This document shows positions 41,082 to 50,285 of a stretch of DNA of 64,000 nucleotides, piece after piece. Position 1 is the first letter of the stretch, and the number at the start of each line of letters is the position of its first letter. The stretch is from CALMKX01 sp036274895 (lineage in GTDB: Bacteria; Acidobacteriota; Thermoanaerobaculia; Multivoradales; SZUA-115): the NCBI GenBank assembly GCA_036274895.1, contig DASUEU010000037.1:186001-250000 (forward strand), read 5' to 3'. The position numbers and the translations under genes were made by a program. Under the pieces are notes generated by a model. The model saw only the letters and a program-made list of their open reading frames with translations, made no database searches and was not told the DNA's origin.

Positions 41082-41936
41082 TCAGATCTCCGATCCGAGG
41101 AGACGTTGCAGGTGCTCCGCGAGGCCCCAGCTCCAGGGCTCGACGCGCCGGCCGAGCAGGCTCTCGAGGCCCGAGACGTCGAGCACCGAGTAGGCGGGCC
41201 GGCGCGCCGGCCGCGGAAACTCGGCGGTCGCCACCGGCTGGACGACGAAGCCGGGCGCGAGGGCCTCGGCGATCGCCGTCGCCAGGCCGTGCCAGGAGAC
41301 GGGGCCGCGGTTCTGATAGTGGAAGATCCCGGTGGCCTTCTTCGCTGCCAGGTCGAAGAGGGCGCGGGCGAGAAAACGGCTGTAGGTGGGGCCGCCGACC
41401 TGGTCGTCGACCACGCGCAGCGGGCCTTCGCCGCGCATCACCTTGCCGGCGATGGTGGCGACGAAGCTCGGCCCCCCGGGGCCGAAGAGCCAGCTGGTGC
41501 GCACCACGGCGGTGCGCTCCCAGGCCAGGGCCTGGCGCTCGCCCTCGAGCTTCGAGGCGCCGTAGACCGACACCGGACCGACGGGAGAATCCGGCCGGTA
41601 GGGCTCGCTCGCCTGGCCGTCGAAGACGTAGTCGGTCGAGACCTGGAGGAAGTGGGCCCCGGCGCTCGCGGCCGCCCGGGCGGCGTTGCCCGCCCCCTCG
41701 CCGTTGACGGCGAAGGCGTGCTCGCTCCGGGTCTCGCAGTCGTCCACCTTGGTGTAGGCGGCGCAGTTGATCACCACCTCCGGGCGGAAGGATGCCATCC
41801 ACCCGGCGAGGGCCGAGGGCGAGGTGAGGTCCGCCACCTCACGGGGCAAGCCGAGCACGGGAAAGCCCCGGCGGCGCCCCTCCAGGGTCACCGCCTGCCC
41901 CAGCATGCCCGTGCCGCCCAGGACCAGCGTCCTCAT
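41082..41936 (-). CDS. rfbD: dTDP-4-dehydrorhamnose reductase
   Basis: 284 residues: MRTLVLGGTGMLGQAVTLEGRRRG, then DLTSPSALAGWMASFRPEVVINCAAYTKVDDCE, STDYVFDGQASEPYRPDSPVGPVSVYGASKLEGE (YxxxK) and the RmlD-type C-terminus. It catalyses the last step of dTDP-L-rhamnose synthesis. RmlB and RmlC are not in the window; RmlA-like is adjacent. Same operon, 14 bases before gmd and 7 bases after the nucleotidyltransferase. Confidence 0.88.
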   Translation of the reverse strand: MRTLVLGGTGMLGQAVTLEGRRRGFPVLGLPREVADLTSPSALAGWMASFRPEVVINCAAYTKVDDCETRSEHAFAVNGEGAGNAARAAASAGAHFLQVSTDYVFDGQASEPYRPDSPVGPVSVYGASKLEGERQALAWERTAVVRTSWLFGPGGPSFVATIAGKVMRGEGPLRVVDDQVGGPTYSRFLARALFDLAAKKATGIFHYQNRGPVSWHGLATAIAEALAPGFVVQPVATAEFPRPARRPAYSVLDVSGLESLLGRRVEPWSWGLAEHLQRLLGSEI

Positions 41937-41943
41937 GGGCGGC

Positions 41944-43011
41944 TCAGGGGATCCCCACTTCGGAGTTGTCCCCCAAGAGGAGGCGGTAGGCCTTGGGCTT
42001 CCAGTGGCTCCTGGCGACCTTGACGTTCTTGCCGATCAGGGAGCCGTCGATGCGCACCGGGATGTCCCGCAGCTCACTGCCGGCCAACACGATGGAATTC
42101 TCGATCTCGCAGTGGGAGATCACGCAGCCGTCGCCGATCGAGGTGTAGGGGCCGATGAAGGCGTGCTCGACCCTTGCCCCCTCGCCCAGCACCACCGGGC
42201 CGCGGATCACCGAGCCCTGGACGGTGACGCCGGCACCGATGGCCACCCGGCCCTCGATCGACGAGTCCGCCGCCACACCCTCGCCGCCGGAGCTCTCGAG
42301 CACGTCGAGCACGATGCGGTTGGCCTCCAGCATGTCGTCGAGCTTGCCGGTGTCCTTCCACCAGCCGCGCACCTTGTGCGGGTGGACGGTCAGGCCGCGA
42401 TCGATCAGGTCCTGGATGGCGTCGGTGATCTCGAGCTCGCCGCGGGCCGAGGGCTTGATGCGCTTGACCGACTCGAAGATCGCCGAGTCGAACATGTAGA
42501 CGCCGACCAAGGCCAGGTTGCTCTTGGGCTCCCGCGGCTTTTCCACCAGGCGCACCACGTGGCCATCCGCGGCCAGCTCGGCGACGCCGAACTGTTGCGG
42601 GTTGGGCACTTCGGCGAGCAGGATCTCGCTGTTGACGCCCAGCTCCCGGTACTCGTCGACCAGGCTGGTGATGCCGCCGGCGATCAGGTTATCGCCCAGG
42701 TACATCACGAAGGAGTCCTGGCCCAGGAAGGGCTCGGCAATCAGCACCGCATGGGCCAGGCCGAGGGGCGCCTCCTGCTCGATGTAGGTGACGCGGGCGC
42801 CGAAGCGGGAGCCGTCGCCCACGGCGGCGCGGATCTCGTCGCGGGTGTCGCCGACGATGATGCCGATCTCGGTGATGCCGGCGGCGACGATCGCCTCGAT
42901 GGCGAAGAACAGCACCGGCTTGTTGGCCACCGGCACCAGCTGCTTGGCGGAGGTATAGGTCAGGGGCCGGAGGCGCGTGCCCTTGCCCCCGGCGAGGATC
43001 AAACCCTTCAT
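41944..43011 (-). CDS. rmlA: Glucose-1-phosphate thymidylyltransferase, long form
   Basis: 355 residues. MKGLILAGGKGTRLRPLTYTSAKQLVPVANKPV is the nucleotidyltransferase signature; MYLGDNLI holds the metal-binding Asp and VEKPREPKSNLALVGVYMF the second motif. After ~residue 245 is a left-handed beta-helix (GAGVTVQGSVIRGPVVLGEGARV), the feature of the long RmlA class. It makes dTDP-glucose for rhamnose or other deoxysugars. It is followed by rfbD and preceded by lptD with 18 bases between. Confidence 0.85.
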   Translation of the reverse strand: MKGLILAGGKGTRLRPLTYTSAKQLVPVANKPVLFFAIEAIVAAGITEIGIIVGDTRDEIRAAVGDGSRFGARVTYIEQEAPLGLAHAVLIAEPFLGQDSFVMYLGDNLIAGGITSLVDEYRELGVNSEILLAEVPNPQQFGVAELAADGHVVRLVEKPREPKSNLALVGVYMFDSAIFESVKRIKPSARGELEITDAIQDLIDRGLTVHPHKVRGWWKDTGKLDDMLEANRIVLDVLESSGGEGVAADSSIEGRVAIGAGVTVQGSVIRGPVVLGEGARVEHAFIGPYTSIGDGCVISHCEIENSIVLAGSELRDIPVRIDGSLIGKNVKVARSHWKPKAYRLLLGDNSEVGIP

Positions 43012-43029
43012 TGGCTCTCTTCTACCGGA

Positions 43030-45363
43030 TCAGTTGTCGTCGGCGGTGGAATCCCGGCTCGACAGGTCGAGGAAGGTGCCCACGTTCTTCAAGGTCAGCA
43101 GGAAGCGGAAATCCCGCTCCTTCTCCTCCCGCGTGGAGCGCAGGGTGCGCAGCTCCCGCACCGAGAGCTGGAAGCCGAAGCACTGGGAGAGGTAGGAGAG
43201 CCCGTACTGCTGCTGCTGGATCTGGCTCGCCTCCTGGAGGACGCCTTCGGCGTCGCGGAAGGTCGAGGGGTTCAGGTTCAAGGTCAGCTGAGCTTGGAAC
43301 TGGAGCTTGTTGGGGATGGCGTTCCAGACCGAGGTGAAGCGCACCTGGTCCTCCTCGCGCTCGCCGTCCACGGCACGACGGCGAGTCAGCCAGGTCACCT
43401 CGGCGAAGGAGGCCTTGAAGCCGTAGCCGGCGGTCACCGTCTGCTGGGTGAGCACGCTCGCCTGGGTGTTGTAGGAGGCCTGGTAGCGCAGGCGGGTGCC
43501 CCCGCCCGGCTCGAAGCGCAGCAGGGCGGTGACCGGCCCCCAGGGATCCCGCTCGCCTTGGAAGACCGACAGCGGCACGTCCGCGTCGAAGCTGTAGTTG
43601 CGGGCCAGCTCGAGGGAGAGGATCTCGCGCGCGCCGCCCTTGCCGCTGGCCGGCTTGCCGAGCAGGCGGTTGACCAGGGCGACGCGGCCGATGTTGGTGG
43701 CGGCCGTGAAGTCCACCTCGTTGAAGAACGGCACCCGCCCGGCATCGTCCTGGTCGACCTCGCCGACGAAGGCGTAGGTGAAGCGGGGCTCGATGATGTG
43801 CTTGAGCTTGCCCCAGGAGCCCACGCCGTCGAAGATGCGCGAGAAGGAAGGGCCGATGATCTCCGCCGAGGCGGTGGGGATGGCGCGGGTCAAGCTCTCG
43901 CCCACGAACTGCTGGGGGCCGCTGCCGCAGGGCTGCTCGCCTTCGCTGCCGGGTCGGCAGACCGAGTCGCTCCACCAGGTGTAGCGACCGCCGGCGTTGA
44001 CGGACAGGGCCAGCCAGGGGAACGCCTTGACCGGCAGCTTCAAGTTGGGCGAAAGGTCGAAGCGGCCGTAGCTCGAGGCGTAGGTGTCCGAGCGCTCGAT
44101 GTCGAGGTAGGACAGCGTCGAGTCGACGTCGAGGTAGAGCGGGACCTTGCCCAGGCGCAGGGGGCGCAGGCGGTAGCCGATCTCGGGCAGGCGCCGCTGC
44201 TTGACCACGTTGCCCACGCCAAGCAGGGTCTGGCGATCGTCGAGCACCAGGTTGAGCGAGTGCGAGCCCCAGTTGCCGGTGGCGTAGCCTCGCGAGTAGA
44301 TGGCGCGCAGGCTGCTGCGATCGAGGTTGCGCTCGAAGTCGCGGGTGTAGTCGAAGTCCGAGTAGTTGCGGTACGAGATCGCCCCCTTCATGCCGAAGGG
44401 CAGGCGGTCGGCGACGTGATCGAGGGAGAGCTTCCAGCGCGTCTCGGAGAGGGTCTCGCCGCTGGCGGACGGGTCGGGCAGGAGGCTCGCGTCGGGGTCA
44501 CGCAGGAAGTAGGCCGAAAGCTCGCCCCGGCTGCCCTCGGTGGGCGCCCAGCGCAGCTCGCCGCCCAGGCCGTAGAAGCCCGAATTGGAGAAGACGTCGG
44601 CGTAGACCGTGGTGTCGTAGCTCCTGCCCAGGGTCTGGAAGTAGGCGAGCGAGAGGGAGGCCCCCCGCCGCGTGGTGTAGCCGGGCTGGGGGATCAGGAA
44701 GCCGGAGGCCCGGTCCTGCTTGGCCGGCCAGATCAGCCGCGGCAGGTAGATCACGGGCAGGTTCTTGACCCGCATCGAAGCGCCTCGCAGATGGGCGTAA
44801 CCCTCCATCTCGATGCGTGCCCGCTTGACCGCGAAGCTCCAGTCCGGGGTCGGGTCGGTGCAGGCGGTGACCGTGCCGTTCTCGATGGTGTAAATGTTCT
44901 CGGCCACCTTGGCCAGCTCGGTGCCCTTGAAGTAGAGCTCCGGCGAGACCGAGGCCGTGGCATCGTGCAGCACGCCGGTCTTGGTCTCGAGATCGTAGGT
45001 GGCGATGGTGCCGGTCAAGCGATTCGGGCCCTGGTCGATGACCACGTCGCCCTGGGCGATCACGACCTTGGTCTCGAGGTTGACCTCGATCTCCTGGGCC
45101 TTGAGCACCAGGTCCTTGTAGCGCAGCTCGACGCCGCCGGTGAGCCGCGCCTTCTTGTCCGGCTCGAGCTCCAGGCGGCCGGCGGTACCGGCGGCCACGC
45201 CGCCCCCCTTGTCCTCCGGGAAGGGCAGCTGGAAGGCGGTGCGCTCGGCCGGCGGCGGCGCCGGGGCGACCGGTTGCGCCGGTGGCGGTGTGGCCGCCGG
45301 GGGCGTCTGCTGGCCGAGGGCCGGCGCGGCCAGCAGGAGGCAGAGGGCCAGCGGCCTACGCAT
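43030..45363 (-). CDS. lptD: LptD-type LPS-assembly outer-membrane protein
   Basis: 777 residues with signal peptide (MRRPLALCLLLAAPALGQQ) and a Pro/Ala linker. Residues ~60-180 are an OstA-type beta-jellyroll (ARLTGGVELRYKDLVLKAQEIEVN). The LptD hallmarks are VTACTDPTPDWSFAVKRARI and MRVKNLPVIYLPRLIWPAKQ-RASGFLIPQPGY. The rest is a long C-terminal barrel with many aromatic-ended strands. It inserts lipopolysaccharide into the outer leaflet, so the organism is diderm with LPS. Its start overlaps the thiolase stop by 8 bases. Confidence 0.85.
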   Translation of the reverse strand: MRRPLALCLLLAAPALGQQTPPAATPPPAQPVAPAPPPAERTAFQLPFPEDKGGGVAAGTAGRLELEPDKKARLTGGVELRYKDLVLKAQEIEVNLETKVVIAQGDVVIDQGPNRLTGTIATYDLETKTGVLHDATASVSPELYFKGTELAKVAENIYTIENGTVTACTDPTPDWSFAVKRARIEMEGYAHLRGASMRVKNLPVIYLPRLIWPAKQDRASGFLIPQPGYTTRRGASLSLAYFQTLGRSYDTTVYADVFSNSGFYGLGGELRWAPTEGSRGELSAYFLRDPDASLLPDPSASGETLSETRWKLSLDHVADRLPFGMKGAISYRNYSDFDYTRDFERNLDRSSLRAIYSRGYATGNWGSHSLNLVLDDRQTLLGVGNVVKQRRLPEIGYRLRPLRLGKVPLYLDVDSTLSYLDIERSDTYASSYGRFDLSPNLKLPVKAFPWLALSVNAGGRYTWWSDSVCRPGSEGEQPCGSGPQQFVGESLTRAIPTASAEIIGPSFSRIFDGVGSWGKLKHIIEPRFTYAFVGEVDQDDAGRVPFFNEVDFTAATNIGRVALVNRLLGKPASGKGGAREILSLELARNYSFDADVPLSVFQGERDPWGPVTALLRFEPGGGTRLRYQASYNTQASVLTQQTVTAGYGFKASFAEVTWLTRRRAVDGEREEDQVRFTSVWNAIPNKLQFQAQLTLNLNPSTFRDAEGVLQEASQIQQQQYGLSYLSQCFGFQLSVRELRTLRSTREEKERDFRFLLTLKNVGTFLDLSSRDSTADDN

Positions 45364-46537
45364 AGCGCTCCACGATCATCGCCGTCGCCTCTCCCCCGCC
45401 CAGGCAGATGGCGGCACAGCCGTAGCGGCCGCCGCGCTCGGCGAGGGCGGCGAGCAGGGTGACCAGGATGCGGGCTCCCGAGCAGCCGATGGGATGACCG
45501 AGGGCCACGGCCCCGCCCCGGACGTTGACCTTCTCGTGGGCCAGGCCGAGCTCGCGCAGGTAGGCGAGGGCGACCACCGCGAAGGCCTCGTTGACCTCGA
45601 AGAGGTCGATGTCGCCGAGCGACAGGCCGGCACGAGCCAGGACGTTCTTGGTTGCGCCGATCGGCGCGGTGGTGAACCACTCCGGCTCCTGGGCGGCCGT
45701 GGCGTGGGCGACGATGCGGCCGAGGGGCGAGAGGCCCCGGCGCTTCGCCTCGCTCGCGGTGGTGAGCACCAGGGCGGCGGCACCGTCGTTGAGCTTGCTC
45801 GCGTTGGCGGCGGTGATGGTGCCGCCTTCCTGGAAGGAGGGCTTCAAGCCGGGCATCTTCTCGAGGTCGACGCGGAAGGGCTCCTCGTCCTGGTCGACCA
45901 CCACCGGCGGCCCTTTGCGCTTGGGGATCTCGACCGGCACGATCTCCTCCCGGAAGCGCCCGGACTCCGCGGCCTCGCGGGCGCGGCGGTAGCTCTCCAC
46001 CGAGTAGGCGTCCTGCTCCTCCCGGCTGATGCCGAAATGGCTGGCGCAGGTCTCGCCACAATTGCCCATGTGCTTGTCGCCGTAGGGATCCCACAGGCCG
46101 TCGTGGATCATCGAGTCGATCAGCTTGCCGTGACCCAGGCGGTAGCCGTCGCGCAGGCCCGGCGCGAGGTAGGGAGCGTTCGACATGCTCTCCATGCCGC
46201 CGGCCGCCACGATGCCGTAGTCGCCGGCGCGCAGGTCGTTGGCGGCGATCATCACCGCCTTCATCCCCGAGCCACAGACCTTGTTGACAGTGACCGCGCC
46301 GGTTGCCGGGGGGCAGCCGGCGCCGAGGGCGGCCTGGCGGGCCGGAGCCTGGCCGATGCCCGCGGTCAGCACGCAGCCGAGGTAGACCTGCTCGAGGTCC
46401 CCGGGGGCGAGACCAGCCCTCTCGAGGGCTCCGGCGACGGCCCGGGCGCCGAGCTTGGGGGCGGGGAGCGCAGCAAAGGCCCCTTGAAAGGCACCGATCG
46501 GCGTGCGAGCGGCGCCTACGATCACGATGTCATCCAT
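45356..46537 (-). CDS. Acetyl-CoA C-acetyltransferase (thiolase)
   Basis: 393 residues, thiolase superfamily. MDDIVIVGAARTPIGAFQGAF at the start, nucleophile Cys in TVNKVCGSGMKAVMIA, NEAFAVVALAYL, GGAVALGHPIGCSGARILVTLL with the second catalytic His and Cys, and a final CLGGGEATAMIVERYA. It condenses two acetyl-CoA or cleaves acetoacetyl-CoA. First gene of the operon to 39200. ATG 46537 is chosen by homology; the longer in-frame ORF is a shadow of the divergent genes. Confidence 0.9.
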   Translation of the reverse strand: MDDIVIVGAARTPIGAFQGAFAALPAPKLGARAVAGALERAGLAPGDLEQVYLGCVLTAGIGQAPARQAALGAGCPPATGAVTVNKVCGSGMKAVMIAANDLRAGDYGIVAAGGMESMSNAPYLAPGLRDGYRLGHGKLIDSMIHDGLWDPYGDKHMGNCGETCASHFGISREEQDAYSVESYRRAREAAESGRFREEIVPVEIPKRKGPPVVVDQDEEPFRVDLEKMPGLKPSFQEGGTITAANASKLNDGAAALVLTTASEAKRRGLSPLGRIVAHATAAQEPEWFTTAPIGATKNVLARAGLSLGDIDLFEVNEAFAVVALAYLRELGLAHEKVNVRGGAVALGHPIGCSGARILVTLLAALAERGGRYGCAAICLGGGEATAMIVERYA

Positions 46538-46710
46538 GACGTCTCCTGCTGGGTGGTCCGCCGCATCCGGGCGCGAGAAGGACAGGATGCTAGCACAGGG
46601 GTTCCGGCCCGCAGTGGGCGCGTCGAGGCGCGCTCCCGTGCTGCTCGCCCCTGACCTCTGACGGGGTGGCTCCGCTGCTTTGAGCGATCTCGACGCGCCT
46701 TCCGCTCCCG

Positions 46711-46716
46711 TAGAAT
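46711..46716 (+). promoter_or_regulatory. Putative -10 box of ruvX (leaderless)
   Basis: TAGAAT ends 7 bases before the GTG start at 46724, so the transcript would begin at or near the start codon. The 173-bp gap to the divergent thiolase holds both promoters. Confidence 0.4.
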
Positions 46717-46723
46717 GCCCCCC

Positions 46724-47158
46724 GTGAAGGCCCTCGGCATCGACTTCGGCGAACGGCGCATCGGCCTCGCGATCTCCGACGCGGAGGGCCGCTTCGCCCT
46801 GCCTCTCTTGACCTTCGAGCGCAAGGACGACCGCCAGGCCGCGGACCGCATCGCCGCCATCGCCCGCGAGGAGGAGGTCGAGTTGCTGGTGCTCGGCGAG
46901 CCCCGGGGCGCCGGCGGCGTGCGGGGCGGGGCGGCCGAGAGAGTCGGACGCTTCGGCCAACGCCTGGCCGAGCTCACCGGCCTCACCCTCGAGCTGGTCG
47001 ACGAGACCCTGACCACCCGCGAGGCCGCCCGGCGCCTCTCCGAGGCCGGCGTGGACCTGCGCCGCCACCCCGAGCGGCTCGACGCGGTGGCGGCACAGAT
47101 CGTGCTCGAAGAGGGCCTCGCCCGCCGCCAACCGCGCGACCCCGGGAGCCACTCTTGA
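46724..47158 (+). CDS. ruvX: RuvX/YqgF pre-16S rRNA nuclease family
   Basis: 144 residues from GTG 46724 (reads KALGIDFGERRIGLAISD, the standard family opening). ATG 46715 lies inside the putative -10 and is disfavoured. RNase-H-like acidic residues: Asp in GIDFG, Glu in LVLGEPRG, Asp near VDETLTT and LDAVAAQIVLEEGL. The family matures the 16S rRNA 5' end and was once called a Holliday-junction resolvase. Its stop overlaps or abuts the mltG start, as in many genomes. Confidence 0.9.
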   Translation: MKALGIDFGERRIGLAISDAEGRFALPLLTFERKDDRQAADRIAAIAREEEVELLVLGEPRGAGGVRGGAAERVGRFGQRLAELTGLTLELVDETLTTREAARRLSEAGVDLRRHPERLDAVAAQIVLEEGLARRQPRDPGSHS

Positions 47159-47166
47159 TCCGCACC

Positions 47167-48246
47167 ATGAGCCCGAGCCGACCCCGCCCTCCCTTCTGGC
47201 GCCGCCTGCTGTTCTCGAAAGTCGCCCTCGCCGGGCTCTCGCTCAAGGTCCTCTCTTCCCTCTGGCTGTGGTTCGGCCTGTTCCAGCCCCATCAGGAGTT
47301 CCCGGGCGACGAGCTCTCGGTGCGCATCGACCCCGGCAGCACGGTGCGCCAGATCCTCGGCCGGCTGGACCGCGAGGGCGTGATCGCCAATGCCCTGCTG
47401 GCCCGGGCCTACCACCGCCTGGTGCTCGGCGCTCCACCGCTCAAGGCCGGCACCTACACCTTCGCCGGCCCCTCGAACGCCCCGCAGGTGCTCTCGAAGC
47501 TGGTGGCCGGGGAGGTCGAGCAGCGTTTCGTCACGATCGTCGAGGGTCTCACCCACTGGGAGGTCGCTGACCACCTCGCCCGCCAGGGCTTCGGCGAGCG
47601 GGAGGCCCTGCTGGCGGCGATGCGGGCCCCGGGCCTGATCGCCGACCTCGACCCCGCTGCCAGCAACCTCGAGGGCTACCTCTTCCCGGACACCTACCAG
47701 CTCGCTCCCGGCATCCCCGAGACCGAGGTGGTGGCGGCGATGGTGGCGACCTTCCGCGCCCGCTGGCAGGAGACCGTGGTCCCCTTGCTCGGCGGCCCGG
47801 GCGCCCCCTCGGTGCGCGAAGTGGTCACCCTGGCCTCGATCGTCGAGGAGGAGGCCAAAGCCGCCGAGGAGAGGCCTGTCATCGCCGGCGTCTACCGCAA
47901 TCGGCTGCGCCTCGGCATGGGGCTCTACGCCGATCCGACGGTGATCTACGCCCTGCGCCTGGCCGGCCGTTGGGACGGCGACATCCGCCGCGCCGACCTC
48001 GCCATGGACTCGCCCTACAACACCTATCGCGTGGCCGGGCTGCCGCCCGGGCCGATCGCCTCTCCCGGCCTCGCCAGCCTCGCCGCCGCCGCTCAGCCGG
48101 CCGAGGTGCCCTACCTCTACTTCGTCAGCAGGAACGACGGCACCCACGTTTTCGCCCAGACCCTGGCCGAGCACAACGCCAACGTGGAGCGCTGGCAGCG
48201 GCGCTATTTCCGCGAGCGGGCGGCCGCCGGGGCAGCGTCGCGTTAG
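47167..48246 (+). CDS. mltG: Endolytic murein transglycosylase MltG
   Basis: 359 residues. A basic start (MSPSRPRPPFWRRLLFSK) leads into a single membrane anchor. YceG hallmarks follow: LSVRIDPGSTVRQILGRLDREGVI, then LEGYLFPDTYQL, LASIVEEEAKAAEERPVIAGVYRNRLRLGMGLYADPTVIYAL (catalytic Glu) and YNTYRVAGLPPGPIASPGLASL. It cuts nascent glycan strands at the inner membrane. Start could be TTG 47155, overlapping the ruvX stop, rather than ATG 47167. Confidence 0.9.
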   Translation: MSPSRPRPPFWRRLLFSKVALAGLSLKVLSSLWLWFGLFQPHQEFPGDELSVRIDPGSTVRQILGRLDREGVIANALLARAYHRLVLGAPPLKAGTYTFAGPSNAPQVLSKLVAGEVEQRFVTIVEGLTHWEVADHLARQGFGEREALLAAMRAPGLIADLDPAASNLEGYLFPDTYQLAPGIPETEVVAAMVATFRARWQETVVPLLGGPGAPSVREVVTLASIVEEEAKAAEERPVIAGVYRNRLRLGMGLYADPTVIYALRLAGRWDGDIRRADLAMDSPYNTYRVAGLPPGPIASPGLASLAAAAQPAEVPYLYFVSRNDGTHVFAQTLAEHNANVERWQRRYFRERAAAGAASR

Positions 48247-48275
48247 GGCAAAGCAAGGCAAAGCGAAACGAGCAT

Positions 48276-48304
48276 TTGACAGCCACAAAGGCCGTGCGGT
48301 AACA
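48276..48304 (+). promoter_or_regulatory. Putative promoter before the pseudokinase-TonB gene
   Basis: TTGACA at 48276-48281 is a perfect -35; 17 bases on, GTAACA (48299-48304) is a weak -10. A GAGGAGG Shine-Dalgarno follows before the ATG at 48336. Confidence 0.45.
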
Positions 48305-48335
48305 AGGCCCTCCATCCCGTCTCGAGGAGGTTCCC

Positions 48336-50273
48336 ATGGCGGCTCGCGAACAGTTCGGCGACTACGTGCTCCTGAAGAAGCTCTTCGAGGACAGTCTCGG
48401 GGAGACCTTCCGCGCCGGCAAGGCCGGCAAGCAGGGCTTGGAGCAGGTGGTCCTGCTCCGGGTCTTGAACGGCCGCGACCTCGACGCCCAGGCTTTTTGG
48501 GGCAAGGTGGCGGACCGGCGACCCCTCCACGACGTGCTCAAGAGCCCCAACGTGGGCAGCGGCGTGGACCTCTCCCGCATGCGCGGGGTGCCGTACGTGG
48601 CCTACGAGTACATTTCCGGCAAGAGCCTGGGCAATCTCATGGTCCAGGCCGAGCGGGAGCATTCGCCGATCCCCACCGATCTCGCTCTGTTCATCGCCGA
48701 CCGCATCGCCCTGGGCCTCGCGGTGGGCTATGAGAACCGCTTCCACGAAGACCGGATCCTCCACGGCTTCCTGATGCCCAACCTGGTGATGCTGTCCAAC
48801 GAGGGGGAGATCCGGGTCCTCGGCTTCGAGGTCGCGCCCGGCCTGCGCGCCGGCATGGCGGCCTCGGCCGTGGCGGCGGACGTCACGCCCTACCTCTCCC
48901 CGGAAGCCCTCGGGGGCGCCCCGATCTCGAAGACGGACGACATCTACTCTCTCGGGGCCATCCTCTTCGAGCTGCTCACGGGGCGGCGGCCCCAGGGCGG
49001 TGGCGCGGCAGTGGCGCAGGTGGATGGCGCCACCCTGGCGGCCGACGCCATGCCGATCCCGCCGGAGCTGGTCACCCTCTTGAAGCGCAGCCTCGGCCCC
49101 GCGGCCCAGCGGGTGCCGGACGTGGTGTCCTGGCACAAGGCCCTGGCCAAGATCATGGTCGACCGGCACTACCAGCCGACCACCTTCAACCTCGCCTTCT
49201 TCATGCACACCCTCTTCCGCGACGAGATCGACCGGGAGAGCAAGGAGATCGAGGTCGAGAAGACGGTCACGGTGGCCGCCAAGCAGGTGGTGCCGCCCGC
49301 GGCGGTGCCCAGCGCCGATCGTTCCGGGGGAGCCACCAAGCCGCAGGCCCCGGTCTTTTCCACCTACAGCAGCACCTCGGAGGCCGCATCTTCAGCCCCC
49401 GGCAACAAGAAGGGCCTGATCATCGGCATCGCCGCCGGCGGTGCCGTGGTGGTGGCAGGCGTGCTCTACCTGCTGCTCTCCGGTGGCGGCTCGAAGCCGC
49501 AAGAGAACTTGCCGCAGACCGACGCCACGATCACCATCCCGGCCAGCGCGAGCACGGCGGAGCACGCCACGTCCATGACCCCGGACGAGATCAAGGCGCA
49601 GCTCGACAAGATGCTCGAGGAACGTACGGCGGCGATGGAGAAGAACCTCAAGACCCAGTACGACTCGAAGATCTCGGAGCTGCAAAAGGCCCTCACCGAC
49701 GCCCAGAAGACCGGCGCCACCCGGGTGGCCGTGCCCGCCACCGCCGCCCCACCGCCCACCACCACGGCCGAGAAGCCGGCGCCCACCGGCGGCGCCTCCG
49801 AGCCGGCCCCGGCGGCCACCACCCCGAGCCAGCCCGCCGCCTCCACCTCGGAGCCGGCGGCCACTTCGGGCACCACAGCGTCCGCGCCCGCCGAGGAGCC
49901 ACGGCCGGTCGAGCCCGCCCCGGCGCCGGTGCAGGCCCCGGCGACCACCTCCACCACCCGGGCACAGTCGGTGCGGGTGGGTGACTTGGTGGAGGCCGGC
50001 CCGGGCGTCACCCCGCCCAAGCTGGCCAGCCGCCTCGAGCCCCGCTATCCGCCCACGGCGCGAAACTTCAACAAGAGCGCCACGGTGAACGTGCGCGCCC
50101 TGGTGGACGAGAACGGCCGGGTGGAGCGCGCCGAAGTCTCCGGCGCCAAGGCCGGCTACGGCTTCGACGACGCCGCCCTGGCAGCGGCCAGGAGCGCCCG
50201 CTTCGACCCCGCGACCAAGGGCGGAGTGCGGGTGAAGATGTGGACCTTGCTGCGGATCACCTTCCAGCCGTAG
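48336..50273 (+). CDS. Pseudokinase-like protein with TM segment and TonB C-terminal domain
   Basis: 645 residues. Residues ~8-275 follow the Ser/Thr kinase fold (FGDYVLLKKLFEDSLGETFRAG; TDDIYSLGAILFELLTGRRP), but the catalytic loop is ILHGFLMPNLVML (no HRD Asp) and the DFG is GFE, so it is probably inactive. One membrane segment at ~358-378 (LIIGIAAGGAVVVAGVLYLLL) follows, then a short coiled coil, a long Pro/Ala/Thr-rich linker and a TonB C-terminal domain (LASRLEPRYPPTARNFNKSATVNVRALVDENGRV). It probably links a cytoplasmic regulatory module to an envelope TonB function. Good Shine-Dalgarno; it begins 89 bases after mltG. Confidence 0.8.
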   Translation: MAAREQFGDYVLLKKLFEDSLGETFRAGKAGKQGLEQVVLLRVLNGRDLDAQAFWGKVADRRPLHDVLKSPNVGSGVDLSRMRGVPYVAYEYISGKSLGNLMVQAEREHSPIPTDLALFIADRIALGLAVGYENRFHEDRILHGFLMPNLVMLSNEGEIRVLGFEVAPGLRAGMAASAVAADVTPYLSPEALGGAPISKTDDIYSLGAILFELLTGRRPQGGGAAVAQVDGATLAADAMPIPPELVTLLKRSLGPAAQRVPDVVSWHKALAKIMVDRHYQPTTFNLAFFMHTLFRDEIDRESKEIEVEKTVTVAAKQVVPPAAVPSADRSGGATKPQAPVFSTYSSTSEAASSAPGNKKGLIIGIAAGGAVVVAGVLYLLLSGGGSKPQENLPQTDATITIPASASTAEHATSMTPDEIKAQLDKMLEERTAAMEKNLKTQYDSKISELQKALTDAQKTGATRVAVPATAAPPPTTTAEKPAPTGGASEPAPAATTPSQPAASTSEPAATSGTTASAPAEEPRPVEPAPAPVQAPATTSTTRAQSVRVGDLVEAGPGVTPPKLASRLEPRYPPTARNFNKSATVNVRALVDENGRVERAEVSGAKAGYGFDDAALAAARSARFDPATKGGVRVKMWTLLRITFQP

Positions 50274-50285
50274 GAGAGACCGGGC

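Noticed and set aside
41767..45462. 1231-codon open frame on the plus strand
   Set aside because: Antisense shadow of rfbD, rmlA and lptD, whose products have clear family motifs.
46522..48315. 597-codon open frame on the minus strand
   Set aside because: Antisense to ruvX and mltG, both recognisable.
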